In this document: in pieces, positions 14,171 through 17,353 of the stretch | Layout: each line of letters starts with the position of its first letter | How positions within the stretch are numbered: position 1 is the stretch's first letter | Assembly (NCBI GenBank): GCA_900546825.1 | Contig: UREE01000043.1 | Coordinates: 1-17,353 of the forward strand | Reading direction: 5' to 3' | Length of the DNA: 17,353 nt | DNA from: an uncultured Collinsella sp. | GTDB lineage: Bacteria > Actinomycetota > Coriobacteriia > Coriobacteriales > Coriobacteriaceae | Position numbers and translations under genes: made by a program | Notes under the pieces: generated by a model | What the model was told of the DNA's origin: nothing | Databases searched by the model: none | The model's input: only the letters and a program-made list of their open reading frames with translations

Positions 14171-14192
14171 CCTGCACTAAAGGGAAATGAAT

Positions 14193-14221
14193 GGACCCCA
14201 TGACTCAAAGCCACGAGGTCC
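14193..14221 (-). terminator. Probable terminator of the NlpC/P60 gene
   Basis: On the minus strand GGACCTCGTG and CATGGGGTCC form a 10-bp stem with two G-U pairs and a 9-base loop, 25 bases after the stop codon. The following ATTCATTTCCCTTT is only moderately T-rich, so the call is tentative. The mismatches are G-U only on this strand. Confidence 0.5.
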
Positions 14222-14246
14222 ATATCCGTTTGCTTTATCTGAATAC

Positions 14247-15371
14247 TTAGTAGCGCACGAAGATATAGTTGTTGTTCATGCCGGCGGCAACGGAGCTGAT
14301 GATAACACCCGTGTTGTAGTCGGAAGCATGAATCATCTGACCACCACCGATGTAAATGCCGGTGTGGTACGAGTTGACCACAACGTCACCGGGCTGCGGA
14401 TCGGACACACGCGTCCAGCCCATAAAGGTACCCGTGGTGCCCAGGCGGCAATAGCGACCAGTGAGGCAATAGCTAACAAAACCAGAGCAGTCGAAGCTGT
14501 TCGGGCCAATTCCGCCCCAGGAATAAGCGCAACCAAGCTTGCTGTATGCACGCGAGACAACAGAACCGCCATCGACGGACTGGCTCGGAGCAGAAGGCGT
14601 CGGAGCCGGAGCAGGCGTGGAGGGCTGCGGCGTCGGAGCGGGTGTCGGCGTAGGAGCCGGAGTGTTGCCGCCCTGGTTGTTATTGCTGGTCTGGCCACCG
14701 TTGTTGGTGTTCTCGGTCGTACCGGCAGTCTCGTTGCTCACCGTGGCCTTCTCGGCGGTGCTAGCGTTGATGCCGGCCTGCAGCGCGGCATTGGCCTCGG
14801 CCTCGGCGGCAAGCTCGGCCTGCAGCTGCGAATCCAGGGATTTTACGACGTTCTGGGCTTCAGCCTGCTGGGCGTTAAGCTCGTCGACCTTCTTTTGCGT
14901 GGTGGCGACGTTCTTCTCCTGCTCGGCCTGCTTATCGGTGAGCTGCTGCTTAAGCTCCTTTACCTCTTGAATGGTCTGAGCCTGCTTATCGGAAACTTTG
15001 CCGTAGTAGAACAGACGGTTGAGCATATCGCTCAGATCATCGACACCCGTCAAAACCTGAAGCAGGCTCAGACCGCCGGTTTTGTACTCGCCGGCGACAT
15101 AGGTCGAGAGCTTGGCCTGACCATCGGCGATCTCCTGCTGCTTTTGCGTGATCTCGCCGGCAGTCTGATCGAGCGCCTGCGTCTGCGTGGCGAGCTCATC
15201 GTAAATCTGCTGGGTTTGGGTGCCGATCTGCTCGAGTTTCGTACGAGCAGCGGCAAGGTCGGATGCGGTATCGGCGTAGGCAGGAGCCGCGAGGCCCAAG
15301 CCCAAAACACAAGCGAGGGTTGCCGTAGCAGCGCAGCGTGCCATGTTTTTGTGCGTGTTTGCTGTGCGCAT
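14247..15371 (-). CDS. Secreted NlpC/P60 peptidoglycan endopeptidase with coiled coil
   Basis: A 374-residue exported cell-wall hydrolase. A signal peptide (1-33, cleavage after AYA) is followed by a long coiled-coil region (about 35-205), a Thr/Asn-rich stretch and a Pro-Thr-Ala linker (about 236-264). A C-terminal NlpC/P60 domain (267-374) carries catalytic Cys in FDCSGF (C295), His in SYHTGIY (H336) and a third polar residue at H348. The layout resembles RipA- and PcsB-type enzymes, whose coiled coils are controlled by FtsEX or other division partners. AAAGGA precedes the ATG. It begins 32 bases after the apt stop, so it may be transcribed with apt, or from a promoter I cannot see inside apt. 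Confidence 0.93.
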   Translation of the reverse strand: MRTANTHKNMARCAATATLACVLGLGLAAPAYADTASDLAAARTKLEQIGTQTQQIYDELATQTQALDQTAGEITQKQQEIADGQAKLSTYVAGEYKTGGLSLLQVLTGVDDLSDMLNRLFYYGKVSDKQAQTIQEVKELKQQLTDKQAEQEKNVATTQKKVDELNAQQAEAQNVVKSLDSQLQAELAAEAEANAALQAGINASTAEKATVSNETAGTTENTNNGGQTSNNNQGGNTPAPTPTPAPTPQPSTPAPAPTPSAPSQSVDGGSVVSRAYSKLGCAYSWGGIGPNSFDCSGFVSYCLTGRYCRLGTTGTFMGWTRVSDPQPGDVVVNSYHTGIYIGGGQMIHASDYNTGVIISSVAAGMNNNYIFVRY

Positions 15372-15403
15372 GTAGCTTCCTTTCCAGTAACTAAGGGTAA
15401 CGG

Positions 15404-15934
15404 CTAGTCCACCGTCACCAGGCTAAAGAGCTCAACATCGTCGTCAGTCGGCGTGAGCTTCTCGCGCGGGTTGAGAAACGCAAGCTCAAGTATACAACCG
15501 TAACCGATAAGCTTTGCGCCCATATCTCGCACCAGTTTACCTGTTGCCTCGACGGTTCCGCCCGTCGCGACCAAGTCGTCCAGAATCAACACGGTATCTT
15601 TAGAGGTAATGGCATCGGCATGGATCTCGATAGAGTCGGTGCCGTATTCGAGCTCGTAGCTCTGGCTTACGGTCTCGCGCGGCAGCTTGCCCGGTTTACG
15701 TGCGGGAACAAAGCCGGCGCCAAGGGCTACAGCCACCGGTACGCCAACCATAAAGCCGCGAGCCTCGGGACCCACGACCTTGGTGATTCCCATGTCGGCA
15801 AAGTGCTCGGCGAGGGTATCGGTCATGGCTTTGAGCGCCTCGGGATTGCCAAAGAGCGGCGTGATGTCTTTAAAGAAGACTCCGGGCTCGGGATAGTCGG
15901 GGATGTCGACGATTTGAGATTCGAAGTCGTACAT
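15404..15934 (-). CDS. apt: Adenine phosphoribosyltransferase
   Basis: Apt salvages adenine to AMP using PRPP. The 176-residue protein shows IPDYPEPGVFFKDITPLF near the N-terminus, VVGPEARGF (53-61), the substrate loop KPGKLPRETVSQSYELEYG and the PRPP-binding signature TVLILDDLVATGGT (114-127). I chose the ATG at 15934 because AAAGG lies seven bases upstream and the protein then starts as in the family; a TTG at 15949 is in frame. It follows the MerR gene by 40 bases in the same direction. Confidence 0.96.
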   Translation of the reverse strand: MYDFESQIVDIPDYPEPGVFFKDITPLFGNPEALKAMTDTLAEHFADMGITKVVGPEARGFMVGVPVAVALGAGFVPARKPGKLPRETVSQSYELEYGTDSIEIHADAITSKDTVLILDDLVATGGTVEATGKLVRDMGAKLIGYGCILELAFLNPREKLTPTDDDVELFSLVTVD

Positions 15935-15974
15935 TGCATGACCTTTCAATGGGTTGCCGAAATATCAGCAGCGG

Positions 15975-16853
15975 TTATTTGCCCGCGGTGACGGTGCCGG
16001 ATTGCGAAGGGGCGACGACCTTGAGCGGCTTTACGAGAGAATCCTCGTGCGAAGCCGGCGCGGCAGTTTCTTCGTTTTTGGCCTTGGTGGACTCGGAGCG
16101 AGCGATTTCCTCATCGAGTGCATCGATGTCGGCGTCCTCGACCACGGCGTTGAGCGACTCAAAAACGCGGTTCTTGAGCAGCGCAGTGTGCACACCCTCG
16201 GTCAGGTCGTGAAGCTTCTTAAACGCACGCTCGAGCTTGGCGTCGCGCTCGTCATCGGAGGTATCCATACCGAGCATGCTCACGAGAACCTGCTCAAACA
16301 TCGAGGACTCGCGGTTGGCGGAAGACACGTACTGACGCAGGTTGCGGGGCTCGATATGGAAGCGTGACAGCTCGGAGCAGTAGCGGATGATTGGAAAATC
16401 GCGACCATCGACGAGCTCGCGATTCTGCGGACTCTTGATGATGCGAATGAGGTCGTTCTCGGCGAGCGAGCGGATAAACGAAATCTCGACGCCCAGCATA
16501 TCGGGAATGGTCTCAATGGGATGCAGCTTTTGCTTAGTCTCCTTGGGCTCCGTCTTGAGCGGAACATCGGACAGCAAGCCCACCTCGTAAGCGAGCGTTG
16601 ACAGGTCCGTGGCGTTTTCCAAGCGCTGCTTAATCACGTTGAGCGGCATGTAGCGGGTCTTCTGCAAGTGCAGGATGACCTCCAGGCGATCAACGTCCTC
16701 CTTGGAGTACTGACGGTATCCCTTAGGCGTACGATGAGGGGTAATGAGCCCCTCATCTTCTAGAAATCTAATTTTTGAGTTCGAAAGATCGGGGTATGCG
16801 CCTCGAAGTAGGTTGACGACTTGGCCGATACTCAGATAGTTGCGTTCGGCCAT
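15975..16853 (-). CDS. MerR-family regulator, FtsR-like
   Basis: A 292-residue MerR-type regulator. The N-terminal winged helix (1-78) reads YLSIGQVVNLLRGAYPDLSN then SKIRFLEDEGLITPHRTPKGYRQYS, followed by YMPLNVIKQRL. This is close to the actinobacterial FtsR group (Corynebacterium FtsR, M. tuberculosis Rv1828), which activates ftsZ. The C-terminal region is longer, with an acidic, low-complexity tail (about 245-292). It begins three bases after the FHA gene stop, the same order as garA-Rv1828 and odhI-ftsR, which supports the assignment. Control of ftsZ in this organism is inferred, not shown; a generic MerR role remains possible. Confidence 0.87.
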   Translation of the reverse strand: MAERNYLSIGQVVNLLRGAYPDLSNSKIRFLEDEGLITPHRTPKGYRQYSKEDVDRLEVILHLQKTRYMPLNVIKQRLENATDLSTLAYEVGLLSDVPLKTEPKETKQKLHPIETIPDMLGVEISFIRSLAENDLIRIIKSPQNRELVDGRDFPIIRYCSELSRFHIEPRNLRQYVSSANRESSMFEQVLVSMLGMDTSDDERDAKLERAFKKLHDLTEGVHTALLKNRVFESLNAVVEDADIDALDEEIARSESTKAKNEETAAPASHEDSLVKPLKVVAPSQSGTVTAGK

Positions 16854-16856
16854 GCC

Positions 16857-17291
16857 CTACTCACCGGTTTCGATGCGCTCCGGCGTGCTCTCGTGGTAGA
16901 TGAGCGTAAAGGTACCGATCTGGACGGAAGAGCCGTCGTGCAGCGGGGCTGCATTGACGATGGCACCGTCGACCCAGGTGCCATTGAGCGAGCCCAGATC
17001 CTCAATACGGGCGCCCAGGCCCTCACGAATAATGCGTGCGTGGCTGCGCGAGACAGTCATGTCGTTGAGGAAGATGCCGTTTGCAGGATCGCGGCCGATG
17101 GTGGTCACGTCGTCCTCGAGCTCAAAGGCGGCACCGGTCTGCGGACCCTTGACGATGGACAGAACGGGGGCGGTGATGCGCACGTTGGCCATGAGGTCGG
17201 GAACGGTGACGTCACTTGAAGGCACGCGGAATACGCAGGTAGCGTCAGCAGTCTTATCATTCTGAGGCATATTGTTAACCATGTTGTCCAT
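16857..17291 (-). CDS. FHA-domain protein, GarA/OdhI-like
   Basis: A 144-residue protein with one forkhead-associated domain (about 54-133) that binds phosphothreonine. Visible motifs are IGRDPANGIFLND (65-77), VSRSHARI (80-87) and LGSLNGTWVDG (99-109). Near the N-terminus DATCVFR (16-22) matches the TTSVFR phospho-motif of GarA and OdhI. In those proteins Ser/Thr kinases phosphorylate this motif, which then folds back onto the FHA domain and switches off inhibition of 2-oxoglutarate enzymes. I chose the ATG at 17291, five bases after AGGGG; an upstream in-frame start at 17324 and internal ATGs are alternatives. The FtsR-like gene follows after three bases. No kinase is in the window. Confidence 0.88.
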   Translation of the reverse strand: MDNMVNNMPQNDKTADATCVFRVPSSDVTVPDLMANVRITAPVLSIVKGPQTGAAFELEDDVTTIGRDPANGIFLNDMTVSRSHARIIREGLGARIEDLGSLNGTWVDGAIVNAAPLHDGSSVQIGTFTLIYHESTPERIETGE

Positions 17292-17353
17292 GACAACCCC
17301 TAACTTATCGCGGACGTGCCGCAAATAATGAACCGTACGTAATCATACCCCAA

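Noticed and set aside
14187..15407. A 406-codon open frame antisense to the NlpC/P60 gene
   Set aside because: It mirrors the coiled-coil and Pro-rich coding sequence, giving low-complexity Gly/Leu/Arg runs; the opposite strand has a signal peptide, a catalytic domain and a good ribosome binding site.
1..17353. tRNA, rRNA, CRISPR arrays, insertion sequences or prophage genes
   Set aside because: No cloverleaf-like segment, spaced direct-repeat array, transposase or integrase was found; the two hairpin elements are not accompanied by any mobility gene.

Overview
The window looks like chromosomal DNA from a coriobacterial actinobacterium, most likely Collinsella or a close relative. This is inferred from gene order and protein families, not from a database match. 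Three signs point there. The lexA / LysM protein / nrdR arrangement and the FHA-MerR pair are typical of Actinomycetota. RNase Y and SpoVS are present, which is more usual in Firmicutes and Coriobacteriia. Coding is dense and moderately GC-rich. No tRNA, rRNA, CRISPR array, integrase or transposase is visible.

Left block (69-6741, all +): rny, a GHKL-type ATPase, spoVS, miaB, miaA and hflX. It reads as an RNA-decay, tRNA-modification and ribosome-rescue cluster. Several genes abut or overlap by one base, and a possible internal promoter with a palindromic spacer precedes spoVS.

SOS block (6726-9630): lexA and a membrane acyltransferase-like gene run leftward. A LysM membrane protein (YneA/DivS/ChiZ-like division suppressor), nrdR and dut run rightward. 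The divergent region carries three LexA boxes spaced exactly 28 bp apart and overlapping the promoters. The nrdR start codon lies inside a perfect 12-bp inverted repeat.

Repeat island (9631-10023): this gene-free gap between the convergent genes dut and a GT28 glycolipid glycosyltransferase holds two related long hairpins in opposite orientation. Their stems differ by compensatory changes while their loops are conserved. A perfect 21-bp hairpin lies between them.

Right-centre (10024-14082): the glycosyltransferase (-) diverges from a thioredoxin-reductase-like gene (+) that is broken by a one-base frameshift near its start. A DUF1836 regulator (+) and a DegV lipid-binding protein (-) follow, converging on a shared terminator. 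Nearly the same palindrome lies in the promoter region of each, suggesting that the regulator controls itself and degV.

Right end (14247-17291, all -): a GarA/OdhI-like FHA protein, an FtsR-like MerR regulator, apt and a secreted NlpC/P60 hydrolase are closely spaced and may form one operon linking phospho-signalling, division control and cell-wall turnover.
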